Positions 11,000 to 33,381 of a stretch of 64,000 nucleotides of DNA are shown piece after piece. How positions within the stretch are numbered: the stretch's first letter is position 1; each line of letters opens with the position of its first letter. The notes under the pieces were generated by a model. The model was not told the DNA's origin, did not search any database, and saw only the letters and a program-made list of their open reading frames with translations. Source of the stretch: Plotosus lineatus. Taxonomy: Eukaryota > Chordata > Actinopteri > Siluriformes > Plotosidae. A program made the translations under genes and the position numbers. The DNA lies in NCBI GenBank assembly GCA_024760905.1, contig CM045732.1:57068496-57132495 (forward strand), read 5' to 3'.

Positions 11000-11900
11000 C
11001 AACACACATCCAATTCACCATATCCACATGTTTGGGCCAGAGGAAACAAGAGCACCCAGAGCAAACGCAAAAGAACATGCAAACACTGAGCCCAAGCCCA
11101 GGATCTTCTTACTGTGAGGTGGAAGTGCTAACCACTAAAACCTCTGTGCCACCTCTATTCTATTTATTCATTAATTTGTCAAACTGCTTAAGAGATAAAG
11201 GTGTGGCTCACCCGGATCCTAATTTGGAACAGCTTAATGTATGTACATGTTTTTTTAACTGTGGGAGGAAACCTACACAAGCAGAGGGAGAACATACTAA
11301 CTCCACACAGAAATGATCAAGCCCAGGACTCAAACACAGGACCTTCTTGTGATGAGGCAGACGTGCTAACCACCATGCCACCATGATGCCCCATGTTTAT
11401 ATAATCAATGAGTTTTTTGTTCTGTTCAATATGTTCATTTTTGGACAACTTCATCCTTTATTAGGGTCATGGTGAGACTGCAGCCCATCTCAGAAAACTC
11501 TGGGCAAAAGGTGCCAGAGTCCAAAGATGTAGGAAACAGGCACACCCAGAACAAGCACACAAGAACAAACATGAGGCTCGAACCCAAGACTTTGCTCTGA
11601 GGTGGAAGTGATAACCACTTACCACCATGCACTATTCGATTCATTCATTTTCTAAACCGTTTAATCCTAATTAGGGTCCCGGGGAAGCTGACGTCCATCT
11701 CAGCCGATTCTGGGTGAGGGCGAATATACCACCCTGGACAGCTCGCCAGGCTATTACAGGGCCAACACTCCCAAAACCATTCACACACTCACACCTCGGG
11801 TTGACTGGGAACAGCCAATTACCTTACTGTGCATGACTGTACCGTCCTGCTTCGACACAGAGCAGAACATTCATCAACTGTACAATGTAGGATGAATGGG
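11000..11900 (-). mobile_element. Cluster of four degraded SINE-B copies
   Basis: Four minus-strand SINE-B pieces lie end to end: about 11000-11145, 11165-11392, 11420-11635 and 11641-11870. Recurring landmarks are TTGTGATGAGGCAGACGTGC (head), CTCCACACAGAAATG (body) and TTAATCCTAATTAGGGTCC (tail of the last). They look like repeated insertion into one site and not tandem duplication, because their truncation points differ. Confidence 0.6.
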
Positions 11901-12116
11901 GACCTGGCAACGCGGCAATGCAGGCTAAAGTATGGTACCTTTCGATTATGAGGTCATTTCCTCCAACCGGAAACCGCCTCCACAGTGTAGCGTTACAAGA
12001 ATCACTTTGAAAAATTTTTAAAGGTATGAGAAATTGATGTTGTTTTATATAGACATCAAAAGAAATAAACTGACACTCTAAAAAAATGCAAAGAATCTCT
12101 CGAACTAATAGGAATC

Positions 12117-12150
12117 GTCACGTGACCGGAAGTTATGTTTTACCGCCAAA
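12117..12150 (+). promoter_or_regulatory. Putative mcm8 promoter block: E-box, ETS and E2F-like sites
   Basis: A perfect palindromic E-box (GTCACGTGAC, 12117-12126) overlaps an ETS-type site (ACCGGAAGT, 12125-12133). An E2F-like TTTGGCGG follows on the minus strand (12143-12150). The block lies about 230-260 bases upstream of the mcm8 ATG. E2F control is usual for MCM genes; promoter function here is inferred from motifs only. Confidence 0.5.
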
Positions 12151-12377
12151 GTTGACGCGGTGTTTCTCAGAATGTAAACACAACAGCTCATGTGAAAACT
12201 TAAACGTCGAGAACTTTTAAATACTGTTTACTGAGACATAATTTAAAGTACTACTTATGTAAGATGATGTAAATATAAACTTTAGCGTGTGTATTTTCGG
12301 TTGTATTTTTTAATATTTCTATTTTTACTCGAGTTAACCCATGTTGCTGGGATTGCCTGCTGGCAACAGGAGCAAAG

Positions 12378-23723
<11,346 letters not shown>

Positions 23724-23944
23724 ATGAAAACTTATTTCAATACTGCTGTTAATGCTTATATTCCACTTTGTTTGTTCAATTGTTGTTTATTACACAGGTT
23801 CTAGGCATTTGTTTATTTTTAAATTATTAATGAATTTGAGAATTTCTTGTATAGAACTTGACAACATTATTTATTTGTGGATAATTTAGTAGATACATAT
23901 AATTTGTACCAGCACTCACTGTAAATTTTATTATTAAATACATA

Positions 23945-24273
23945 TGTGGGGCCGGTGGTGTAGTGGTTAGGGTGCTGAGCTCATGATCGGGAGGCTGTGA
24001 GTTCAAATCCCAGTGAGACCCCCACTGTGCTAAGACCCCTGGGCGAGGCCTCAACCACAAGTGTGCTTCTGTTCACCCAGCAGTATAACTGGGTACCAGT
24101 AAGAATATACTGGGAAGGTAACCTGTGATGGACTAGCGTCCCATCCAGGAGGAGTTGAACTCCTGGTCGCTTCACGCTACAGAAACCGGGGATAAGCACC
24201 GGTCCGATTAGCCACTAGGCTCGGGTGTAAAACGCCCAGCGGACTTTACCTTTTTTTTTTTTTTTTTTTTTTA
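23945..24273 (+). mobile_element. SINE-C copy 1 (near mcm8 3' end)
   Basis: tRNA-like head (GGTGGTGTAGTGGTTAGGGT; B box GAGTTCAAATCCCAG), body with CACCCAGCAGTATAACTGGG and GATGGACTAGCGTCCCATCC, and tail ACTAGGCTCGGGTGTAAAAC ending in a T run. Confidence 0.8.
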
Positions 24274-24544
24274 CACATGCCACAGGTCATTAGTAGCATG
24301 AGTACTGATTGCAGCCCATCTGTTTGTTTGTAGTTTTCCAGTCTGTTTGCACAGTTTAGGAAACCATCCACATCCTCACAACAGCACTGATGCATTGCTT
24401 TTGGGTTTGTGTGGTTCAGGCAAGGATGGAAGGATCTTGTCACAGCTCAGTTCAGGATAATCAAACTAATTATTTACTGACTCTGATTGTAACAGTTAAC
24501 TGAAAGATATAACTATATACAGTACCAGCCAGGAGGTTGTGTCT

Positions 24545-24550
24545 AATAAA
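24545..24550 (+). other. Possible mcm8 polyadenylation signal
   Basis: AATAAA lies about 820 bases after the mcm8 stop, with more AATAAA-like hexamers just downstream. An ATTAAA near 23934 is an earlier alternative. A SINE-C copy sits between the two. The choice cannot be made from sequence alone. Confidence 0.35.
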
Positions 24551-25152
24551 GCTGTCAATAAAAATAAAGTTTAAAACTCTAGAAATGTTTCTGTATTGGA
24601 CCCACTTATGTTGTGTTGTGCACTCAGCCATATCTGTATCATATATATTTTGCCATTTAGGTATTATTTGATCGGTATGACAGGTTTATAGCTTACAAAA
24701 TTGATCAACATTAAAATTCAAATATTTATTTTGACTGTAAATCAAAGAAATACTGGTAATTGCCAGAAGTGCTTCTCTGCAACATTCTAAAATAAATAAA
24801 AATAAAATGATGCACTGTCTTTAAATTGTTCTCTGTACAGTACATTCGCGTTTAGGTTTTCATACAGCGACATCTAGAGGCTAAGGCTGGTTACTGGGAA
24901 GGGAGTTACAGCGACATCTACGGGCTAAGGCAGGTGCTGAGGAGGACTGGGCGTGGAATACTGTAGTGCTGCCCTGTTTTTGAAACTCTTACGGTTACTT
25001 TTTCCGGCATTTCACTGACGACTGTCGCAAAACGGGGCCGGAATACGGCAGACCGAAGCACATTGGGTGACAGGAAAGAAATTGAAATGGGTCGGAAATG
25101 TTGTAAAGAGGAAAAACAATGACGCAATCGACGCCTAACTTGTGTTTACGAG

Positions 25153-25392
25153 ATGGTTAAAGATACGAATGACAGTACGGTGGACCTCGCTGATGAATTA
25201 AGGCGGTTTGGAGTTGGTGTTAGCCATGTTTTTAGCTTTTTACAGAAACCAGCTGCTAAACTGTGTGAAAGGACACGCACCGCGGATCAGTGTCGGTCCG
25301 GCTCCCAGGTACACACATGTCCGGCAGTGCAAAGAGTCACCTCCGGTCTGTCGCCACGACATTCAGCTGACAGCCGCTCGAAAAGGATGTAA
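25153..25392 (+). other. Overlapping upstream open reading frame at crls1
   Basis: An ATG at 25153 opens a 79-codon frame that runs past the crls1 start (25226) in a different frame. If the transcript starts upstream of 25153, this would be an overlapping uORF able to lower crls1 translation. The peptide resembles nothing I know, so a coding role of its own is not claimed. Confidence 0.35.
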
Positions 25393-28300
25393 ACTTAGTC
25401 AGAGATTAAAAGTAAAGTTTTCCTCTCCTGGATTTCGTCCCGAGTGTGTACACACTGTCGAGTATGTCATGGATCCAGCATTTCAATCAAGTCAGCCATG
25501 CATTTACAAACCAAGTGTAAGACCGAGCCAGACCACACTAATCACAACCCACGCGAACATGTTGAACTGTCAGGTTCACCCCCTGGGTCGCATGTTCAGT
25601 GATCGGGCTCATATTGGCCTTCAGTCGAGGTTAAAGGGGTACTGCACTGCACCTCAGAAAAACCCCGAGATTAAAGATCAAGAAACCAGTCAATGCTCCT
25701 CTTCTTCCAACTCATCCTCTTCCTCATATACAGATCATGAAGTACAGTTTAAAGAATTGGTGAGTAAAACAATAAAACATCCAAAACCACAAAGTACATA
25801 GTGCAGAGTTTACCAGGTCATCCATGTCATGTCCAAAATCCAGAAGTTCAGAGAGTTCTCCTGTTAAACCAGTGCTTCTCAAATAGTGGGGTGTGATTGG
25901 GAGAGGGAGGGGGGGTATATATATGATATATGATGTATGATCCTCGGGAACATGCTTTTCTGGAATCGTGAACGCGAATCAAGTGCAATTGCACCTCCAC
26001 TCCACTAGTTGGCAGTGGTGCTGTCATTGTCGCGCTATGGTGTAGCGCAGGGGTGTCAAACTCGTGCCACATAGGGCCATGTGGCTGCAGGTTTTTGTTT
26101 CAACCAAGCATCAGCACACCTGACTTGGCTCATTCAAACAACTGATAAGAGTCTTCAGGCGTTTGATTGGTCAGTCTCTGGACAGAGCACACAGATTCAC
26201 CAATCAACTGCCTGGAGACTCTAATCAGTTGTTTGAATGAGCCAGACTGACCAATCAAACGCCTGAAGACTCTAATCAGTTGTTTGAATGAGCCAAGTCA
26301 GGTGTGCTCCTGCTTGGTTGAAACAAAAACCTGCAGCCACATGGCCCTTTGTGGCACGAGTTTGACACCCCTGGTGTAGCGGTTTTTCGCAAGAGAAAAC
26401 TTCATGAAATGCAGTACTGTAAACAACACGAAAAATTTTCTAACAGGAACGGAGAGAAAAGTGGAGAGAGACGGAGATATTAAGACATAAATAAGGTGAA
26501 CGAGTTTAAATAAGGATGTGTTTTTGTAATTTCAGGCACGTTGATGCAGTTTAAATCTTTTTCTTTATTGTAAATTAAACTATACAGTCGGCCCCCAATT
26601 TACGAAGACCCCTTTGTACGAAATCCCCGGATTACGAAAAACATTTTCTTGAGTTTCCGTCCCCGAAATACCACGGGCTCTTACAAAAAGAAATTCAAAA
26701 TTCAAACGCGCCAATCAAAAATTTCACACGGCACGCGAGTTGCTCTCTCATTGGCTGTCTCTCAACATCCCGCCCCGCTGGTCTCCCAGATAGAGAAAGA
26801 AGGAAGCTTCACTCTTTAGTTTTTAGTTTAGTTTTGTTTAAGTAAAATAAATTTTAATTCAGTAAATGTTTAATAAATGTGGGCGCATTTGAGCTCATCT
26901 GGAATTCCGATCCCTCAATGAATCAAATTAAACTTTGGTTTGTCAAGCAGGGTGATTTGAATTCGCTTTGAATTCATGTCTTGTGGGCGTGGCCTGGTTT
27001 AATGGTTTAATAAATAATTTTCTTTTACTTTTAACACATATTTCATAGAAAATTGTTGTACTTTTATCATTTTTAAAGGGTTTATGGGGTTTATCCAGTC
27101 CAAAGACTGGAGCCTTGGAACGAATTAGGCCTTAAACATGTAAGATGAGACCCCTACTGACGAAATCCCCGCAATACGAAAAGGGCCCTGGAACGGATTA
27201 ATTTCGTAAATTGGGGGCCGACTGTATTTCTTTCTTTTTTTGTTTTTAATGTTAATAAAGATACAATGTTACGCACTAAAAACTGGTGTACTAAAAACAA
27301 ATTTATCGACAATACTATTTATAGTCGCTCACTGGGTGGTGGTAGGGTGATTTTTTTTTTTTTTGGTCCTAGAGGGGGCGCCACAGAACATAATTGAGAA
27401 GCACTATGTTCAATCAAAAATAATCCGCTGAACATAATGAGCTCTAGTCTGGTTCTGTGTGTGTTTTTTTTTTTTTAATTATTATTATTAAGGGGCAGTG
27501 GTGGCCTTGTGGTGTAAGTGCTGGATCACTGATCCTAAGGTTGGGGGTTCGAGTCCCACTCTCCACAAGGTTGTCACTGCCCCCCCCCAATGCAGCTAAC
27601 TGGGTTATCAAAGGGCGGCCATGTCTCTCACTGTCTATATACTGTCTCACTAAGCCGTCAGTGTGGTTCTGCCCTGCGATGGCCTGGCGAGCTTTACAGG
27701 GTGTACTCTGCCCTCGCCTGGAGTCGGCTGGGATGGGCGGCAGCCTCCCTGCGACCCTAATTAGGATTAAGTGGTTACTGAAAATGATGATTTTGATTAT
27801 TATTATTATTTATTATGCATTTCACTGACAATCATACTTTCCTCTTCTCCACAAATCTTTGTAGTATGAAAATCCATGGACAATCCCCAATGTCCTTTGC
27901 ATGGCCAGGATTGTTCTCTCTCCTTTCCTGGGTTACTTAATTGTGGAAGAATATTTCCACATATCTCTTGGGCTGTTTGCTTTGGCAGGAGCGACTGACT
28001 TGGTAAGATCAATGTCCTGGTAATGACTTGTTGCTTATATGAATTTTTACACTGGAAAGTCCAGACTCACCTTATACTGCATCTTATTACCCAGCTGGAC
28101 GGCTACATTGCTCGAAACTGGCCCAATCAGAAGTCGGCTCTGGGTAGCGCTCTGGATCCACTTGCTGATAAGATCCTTGTTAGTGTTCTGTACATCAGTC
28201 TGACCTATGCACAGCTCATTCCAGGTTGGGTCCGTAATGCTACCTTTACTACCAGTTAGTGTTCTAAGTGAATGTCACTCACAGCAGTAACTGGACATTT

Positions 28301-28821
28301 TAATGAAATAATTCTTGGAAAACCTAAAGTTTTTAACATGTGACACAAAGATTTGTCTAATACTGTCCTGCTCAGTAATCGAAATCTTGTTATATATTTG
28401 ATCATAAACTTTATTTCATTTTTTTTTTCTAGTTCCACTCACAGCACTGGTGATCTTCAGGGATGTTGCTTTAATAGCTGCAGTTTTCCATGTCCGTTAC
28501 AAAACCGTCCCTCCTCCGGTAAGTACGGATAAGTATATGTAGTCCCTGGCTAAAAACCGTTGTACAATAACATTTAGTTGAACAGCTTTTATGTTTGGTT
28601 ACAGCTAACATTCAACTTGGAATTGTCTGTTTCAATAAAATCATGCAATGCTTTCGCCAGCACATCCAAACAACTTACTTTAAATACGGTTACAGTCTGG
28701 ACTCTGTGGTGGCCAATTCATACGTGAAAAAGATTCTTCTTTCTCCCAAAACTACACTTTCACAGTACAGTCATCCCTTGCCACTTCGTGATTTGAACTT
28801 CGCGGTCTTGGTGCATCGCGG

Positions 28822-28856
<35 letters not shown>

Positions 28857-31675
28857 CATAAAAATTTCAAAATTCGTGCCGAAACTCGCAGGGCCCACCC
28901 ACTCGCAAGCTGATTGGCTTAGACGCGAGACAAAATTTTGTAGCAGTGACAGTAGAAGGGTGGGTGGCGGTCTATTGATGGGTTAAGCTGGTCATTCTGT
29001 ACATCCAAATCATCAGTTGACTTTATTTACAACACACAGTATTGCTGAGTCTTAACCTGACCACTTGAAGTATCCCCAGACAATAGCACTGCCTCAGAGA
29101 CTTTCAGTGTACACAGTGGTCTCCTTTATCTTGTCAGACCCTGCCATCAGGTAAATTTGGACTCATTAGACTACAGGTCCCCAACTTTTTTATCACCGCG
29201 GACCGGTCAACGTTTGACAATTTTCCTGCAGACCGGGGTGGGGGGGGCTTGGATTGTTTATATTATAAATATTAATTATTATTATTAATAATAATAAGCA
29301 CTCCATGAATGTTATTTTTCAACAGCTGAAATAAAGTTGGTTGGGAAGTAGAGCTTGAACTTTCTAAAAAAAAAAAAAACACAACCCACAGGTGATGGTG
29401 CACCGGCGGGGAGAATGCAGGCTCAATCTCACCCAAAATCCCCGCTAATGTTTGAAACATGTCCAACTCACGTTCATGTGCCGTCCCCTTGTGGGTTACA
29501 GTTTAGCGCTCAAATGACCGACATGTAACCGAGAGAATCTGGTCATTTTTCAAAATAAAAGATATTTTTCAAAAATAAAGATCGTTCAGACTCAGATAAT
29601 AAATAAATAAACGGAAGCGGACCGGTACCAACTGAGCCACGGACCGATGGCCGGGGACCCCTGCATTAGACCACATGACCATTTACAGTTGTTGGAGAAT
29701 GTGATGTCCGTGTACTAAAGCAAACTGAAGTTTTTTATTCTTCAGATTTTTTTTTTTGTACGAACAATAACAATGTTTTTTCAATGATTCAACTTCATCA
29801 AGGAAACTTAGTTTCTGCAAAGTTCACCACTGTTCGTCCAGATCTTTAGAATGCACCGGAAAGTTCTTAATTCAATTCTGCTCATATTGTGTTCAGTCTT
29901 CAGCGGTTATTTTCTTCGATTGGTAGAGGTTAATAATTTGAACTTTCTGAAGTTATAGTTGAACAAATCGTTACCAGCAGAAATGTATTAATTACTTCAG
30001 TAATTATCCAGTGAATTGTCTTATTTACATTTTAATTATTTTTTTTTATTTTTTTGGACCAGGCGGTGTGTAACGGACTTTTACTCATAACAAAAGTTAG
30101 AATTTTTGCCAATCGTACTTGTGATTTATGATGTGCTTCACAATTAATATTATATCAGTGAGTGATTTAAATATTATATTTTTGATCAGTTTCGGGTCCA
30201 TAACAAGTTTTACTCTTAACAGGTCACACTGAGCAAGTTTTTCAACCCATGCTACACTACGGCCCAACTTAAACCAACTCTCATAAGCAAGGTATTGTGT
30301 TTAACATGCTGTTTATGGACTTCTGTGTAGTCTGTTAAGATGGTCATGTTAATGAAACCAGTTTCGGTGATTCCCGTTCTGGTTCGGGGGAACAAAGGCT
30401 CAATTCATCACCTTGTAAGTAAAAGTTTCAGTCTGTTGTCCAGTTGCATGTACATTGGTACCTTGAACGCTAACAGTCGTTCGCTCATGCAGTGTAATTA
30501 AAGAGCCTATATAGCTAGTGGTATAGTGGTTAGGGTGCTGGGCTCATGGTCGGGAGGTTGTGTGTTCAAATCCCAGTTAGACCCTCACTGTGCTAAGACC
30601 CCTGGGCAAGGACTTAACCATAAGTGTGCCTCTGTTCACCTAGCAGTATAAATGGTACCAGTAAAAATATACTGGGAAGGTAACCTGCGATGGATTAGCG
30701 TCCCATCCAGGAGGAGTTGAACTTCTAGTCGCTTTACGATACGGAAACCGGGGATGAGCACCGGCCTCATGAGCCAATGTGGCTCGGGTGTAAAAATCCC
30801 AACAGACTTTACTTTTACCTTTATATCTATAAAAATTGGGTATACACTAATTCTGACCGGGTCTGCTGTACTACCGCACTTTTTTTTTTTTTCAATTGGA
30901 TTTTCCAAGTAAAATTTAACGATCTAGATGACATCTTGAGATGACTTTTTTTTTCTTTCTACATTAAAGCGATGAATCCTGAACAAACAACTTTTGTTCA
31001 AATTGGATGTGTTTTGATAGAAATATAATTGCCCTTTATACAAGATTGGCTCCGCCCCATTTTCTTCCTAATTTGGTCATATCCATTTCCCACCCATCAA
31101 GAATTAATTTCCTTCCCTATCACAGGACCACCACCAGCTAGCTAGGGGCAAAAGCATGCACCCCCCCCCCGTGACATTCAGCGCTAACATACTATTTTCA
31201 AACTGCGGCACATGCGTATTTTGGGGGCGTTCGAACACACCGAGAGAAAGCACTATCTACTCCTTCGTACAAATGAGCTCACAGACACCTGTGATTGGCT
31301 GGCAATCACTGTGAGTTACAGGGAAGCTTCCTCCCATGAGAGCTTGTCCAATTACCTCCCATGGACTCCCGTTCATGAATGGCTGGATGACCCAGATTCA
31401 AACTTGCGTTCCCTGGGATAATAGTGACACACCTTGTCGATGCGCCACTCGGGAGCAAGATTGGAATTTTTTGAAAGATACAGCATCATACAATTGATGC
31501 AAATAACTGCAATAATATTCCCGACCACAATTAATTTCCAGCCCTGCGGTTGGTGAGCTGTCCAGGGTGTACTCTGCCCTCACCCTGAATCAGTGGGGTG
31601 GGCACCTGCCTCCCCTGGCCCTAAATAGGATTAAGTAGTTCAAAAAAAATGAATGAATGATTAATTTCCGTAATG

Positions 31676-31749
<74 letters not shown>

Positions 31750-32406
31750 ACAAACTTTGCTGGTAGCGTTTCCCTGGTTCTGCTGCAGCTCAGTTTCTCT
31801 TCACTGTCCTCTCCTGTGTTTCCGTCTCACATCGGAGTTATTTCATGATTAATTGTGTATCAATGGGAGGATTTGGATTGACTCAGTTGTGCAGTAGTTA
31901 TGAGCTGCATGATGCAAGTGTGTTCTCTAAATACATTAGATTTAAACATGAAGGCCATCCCAGTCTAGTAGGTTAAGGACTAGTTGTTGGTGATGGTGGT
32001 GATGGTGTTGTTCGCCTGTGACATTTGACATTGTTCCTTTGTTCCATGCTTCTTTTGTTTCTCTGTGGTGGTATATGAGAAGCTATGGGGCTATGATCTT
32101 TTGTGTGTGTGTTCCAGTTCAACACTGCCATCCAGCTGTTTCTGGTGGCTGTTTCTCTTGCTTCTCCCATCTTTCACTATACTGACAGTGTTTTTTTGCA
32201 ATCGCTGTGGTAAGTGTTTCCTTATAGTATTTCACCAGTTTTAGATTACTCAATACATGACCCAGTGTCACACAACGCCTGAAAATATTTGAGCTCATAA
32301 TTGTTTTATTTACAGGTATATCACGGCACTGACGACTGCAGCATCTGGTTACAGCTACTATCATTATGGAAGAAAAACAGTTGAAGTATTGAACAACAGA
32401 AAGTAG
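25226..32406 (+). CDS. crls1: Cardiolipin synthase (CMP-forming), complete, 7 coding exons
   Basis: CRLS1 makes cardiolipin from CDP-diacylglycerol and phosphatidylglycerol in the mitochondrial inner membrane. Exons: 25226-25759, 27865-28002, 28095-28224, 28433-28518, 30223-30291, 32118-32209, 32316-32406. Total 1140 nt, 379 residues. All junctions are GT/AG and in phase. The CDP-alcohol phosphotransferase signature is complete across exons 2-3: D223-L-L-D-G-Y-I-A-R231, then G241, D245 and D249. The first residues ([17 protein letters not shown]) suit a mitochondrial targeting peptide. The conserved YENPWTIPN block opens exon 2 at residue 179, against about residue 100 in human, so the N-terminal region is long; it ends in a serine-rich stretch near residues 155-165. 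Later exons carry hydrophobic segments, and the end [14 protein letters not shown] matches the family C-terminus. An overlapping ATG frame begins 73 bases upstream in another frame. Intron 1 is almost wholly transposon-derived. The mcm8-crls1 order matches the human arrangement. Confidence 0.95.
26048..26373. mobile_element. Foldback hAT-like MITE with perfect 8-bp duplication
   Basis: Begins CAGGGGTGTCAAACTCGTGC and ends with its reverse complement; the inverted repeats extend for over 100 bases. GTGTAGCG is duplicated exactly at 26040-26047 and 26374-26381. Confidence 0.92.
26585..27224 (+). mobile_element. Tigger-like element with GGCCCCCAATTTACG ends
   Basis: Left end CAGTCGGCCCCCAATTTACG pairs exactly with right end CGTAAATTGGGGGCCGACTG, and TA flanks both. 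The interior has CCTTGGAACGAATTAGG in common with element Z. No transposase frame is left. Confidence 0.85.
27491..27795 (+). mobile_element. SINE-A copy, tail A (crls1 intron 1)
   Basis: The head has box B GGTTCGAGTCCC. A body deletion removes the GTAAAAGAACCATTGCTGAC block. The tail is CTGCGATGGCCTGGCGAGC...GGATTAAGTGGTTACTGAAA. It ends about 70 bases before crls1 exon 2. Confidence 0.85.
28768..28985 (+). mobile_element. Tigger-like end fragment with long poly-A (crls1 intron 4)
   Basis: Starts CAGTCATCCCTTGCCACTTC, similar to family X ends, with TTCGCGG...GCATCGCGG. A poly-A run follows at 28826-28854, then GCAAGCTGATTGGCTTAGACGC. The right end was not found. Confidence 0.5.
29172..29663 (-). 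mobile_element. hAT-like MITE K, copy 1, perfect 8-bp duplication
   Basis: Contains CACCGCGGACCGGTCAACG at the left and GGCCGGGGACCCCTG at the right. CATTAGAC is duplicated exactly at 29164-29171 and 29664-29671. It is the same family as 33382-33718 and 53173-53970. Crls1 intron 4. Confidence 0.88.
30511..30825 (+). mobile_element. SINE-C copy 2 (crls1 intron 5)
   Basis: Head GCTAGTGGTATAGTGGTTAG with box B GTGTTCAAATCCCAG, body CACCTAGCAGTATAAATGG and tail CTCGGGTGTAAAAATCCC. Close to copy 1. Confidence 0.8.
31310..31460 (-). mobile_element. SINE-E relic (crls1 intron 5)
   Basis: Minus-strand tRNA-like piece: CGAGTGGCGCATCGACAAGG, then GTTTGAATCTGGGTCATCC, matching the relic at 3640-3775. 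Confidence 0.45.
31545..31660 (+). mobile_element. SINE tail A fragment
   Basis: GTGAGCTGTCCAGGGTGTAC...AATAGGATTAAGTAGTTC followed by GAATGAATGA. No head is attached. Confidence 0.6.
31680..31747. repeat. (TA)n microsatellite
   Basis: Sixty-eight bases of TA in crls1 intron 5. Confidence 0.97.
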
Positions 32407-32672
32407 TTCTCTTGTCATCCCTGTAAGTTGATAACACTTTGAGGTGGAGAAGGCTGGGAATCCTTTGGCTGACTGGCTGCGTGTATAATAATGTGTATTA
32501 TTGCAGTGGTCCAAGTTTTTTTTGGAGCGACTGTATAGCACCTTTTTGAATCAAATTATTTTGATATCTCACTGAACCACAACTGTCTACTATAGACACA
32601 GTCAGTACACAGTCTATAAAACTGTGAAATGTTATTTTTTTATCTTTTTTGAACTATTACTGCAAATTTCTG

Positions 32673-32678
32673 ATTAAA
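32673..32678 (+). other. Possible crls1 polyadenylation signal
   Basis: ATTAAA lies about 270 bases after the crls1 stop codon in an AT-rich stretch with a T-rich tract downstream. It is the closest canonical-variant hexamer I noticed. Confidence 0.35.
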
Positions 32679-32837
32679 AATTGATTTCAAATCCAAACTG
32701 TTTGCAACTTTTTTTTTTTTTATTGTTGTAGGTTTATTTAAAACGTTTTGCTGGCAGCTAGCTTTTTGTGGAATGTAACTGACAATGGAAGATAAGCTGC
32801 TGCATTTATAAATGCAAATTAGTTGTAAATTGAAATA

Positions 32838-33165
32838 TGCTGAGGCAGTATGGTAGTGACGTGCTTTAGCATATTCACCTCACAGCAAGAAAGTTCTAGG
32901 TTCAATAATTCCCGTGCATGGGTGCTTCTGTGTGGAGTTTGCATGTTCTCCCCAGGCTACCATGGGTTTCCTCTGGGTACAGGTCCATTAGGCAAATTAC
33001 CAAATAACTAGGATTGTGAATGGCTGCGTGTGTGTCTGGCCGTGTTGGCCCTGCAATGGATTGGCAAGCTGTTCGTGGTGTACGCCTTTTCGCAAAGTCG
33101 GCTGACATAGGCTCTAGCTTCCCCCAACCACAGTAGAATAAGTCTGTTTCGTGACTAAATTGAAT
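32838..33165 (+). mobile_element. SINE-B copy downstream of crls1
   Basis: Head GTATGGTAGTGACGTGCTTT, body TGTGTGGAGTTTGCATGTTC and tail GGATTGGCAAGCTGTTCGTG...GACATAGGCTCTAGCTTCCC. Confidence 0.7.
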
Positions 33166-33381
33166 GAATGAAATTTGCTAGCCTTTGGCATCAAACCAGT
33201 GAGAAGCTGTATTATTTGGTCATGATTATAGGTTTTTTTTTCCAGCATGCATTGGTAGAAAAATGTGAAAACGTTACTATCGGTCAAGTGTTTTATAAAT
33301 ACTGTACGTATCTACCTTCTAACATCAAAACCTGCATTTTATGAGGGAATGCATGGAGGCCACAAAATCATCGGTCTACAT

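Larger units (their letters stand above)
9885..12377. other. Divergent intergenic region napb / mcm8
   Basis: This 2.5-kb spacer separates the two start codons. It is filled mostly with SINE-B copies in both orientations, a LINE fragment and a solo SINE tail (10.1-11.9 kb). Non-repetitive sequence remains at both ends, next to each gene (about 9885-10115 and 11900-12377), where the promoters should lie. Confidence 0.7.
25868..27409 (+). mobile_element. hAT-like element H, copy 1, with two nested insertions
   Basis: Left end CAGTGCTTCTCAAATAG and right end AATTGAGAAGCACTA are inverted repeats; the 8-bp flanks TGTTAAAC and TGTTCAAT agree at 6 of 8 bases. It fills most of crls1 intron 1. Inside it sit a foldback MITE (26048-26373) and a Tigger-like element (26585-27224). 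No transposase frame survives. Confidence 0.6.
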
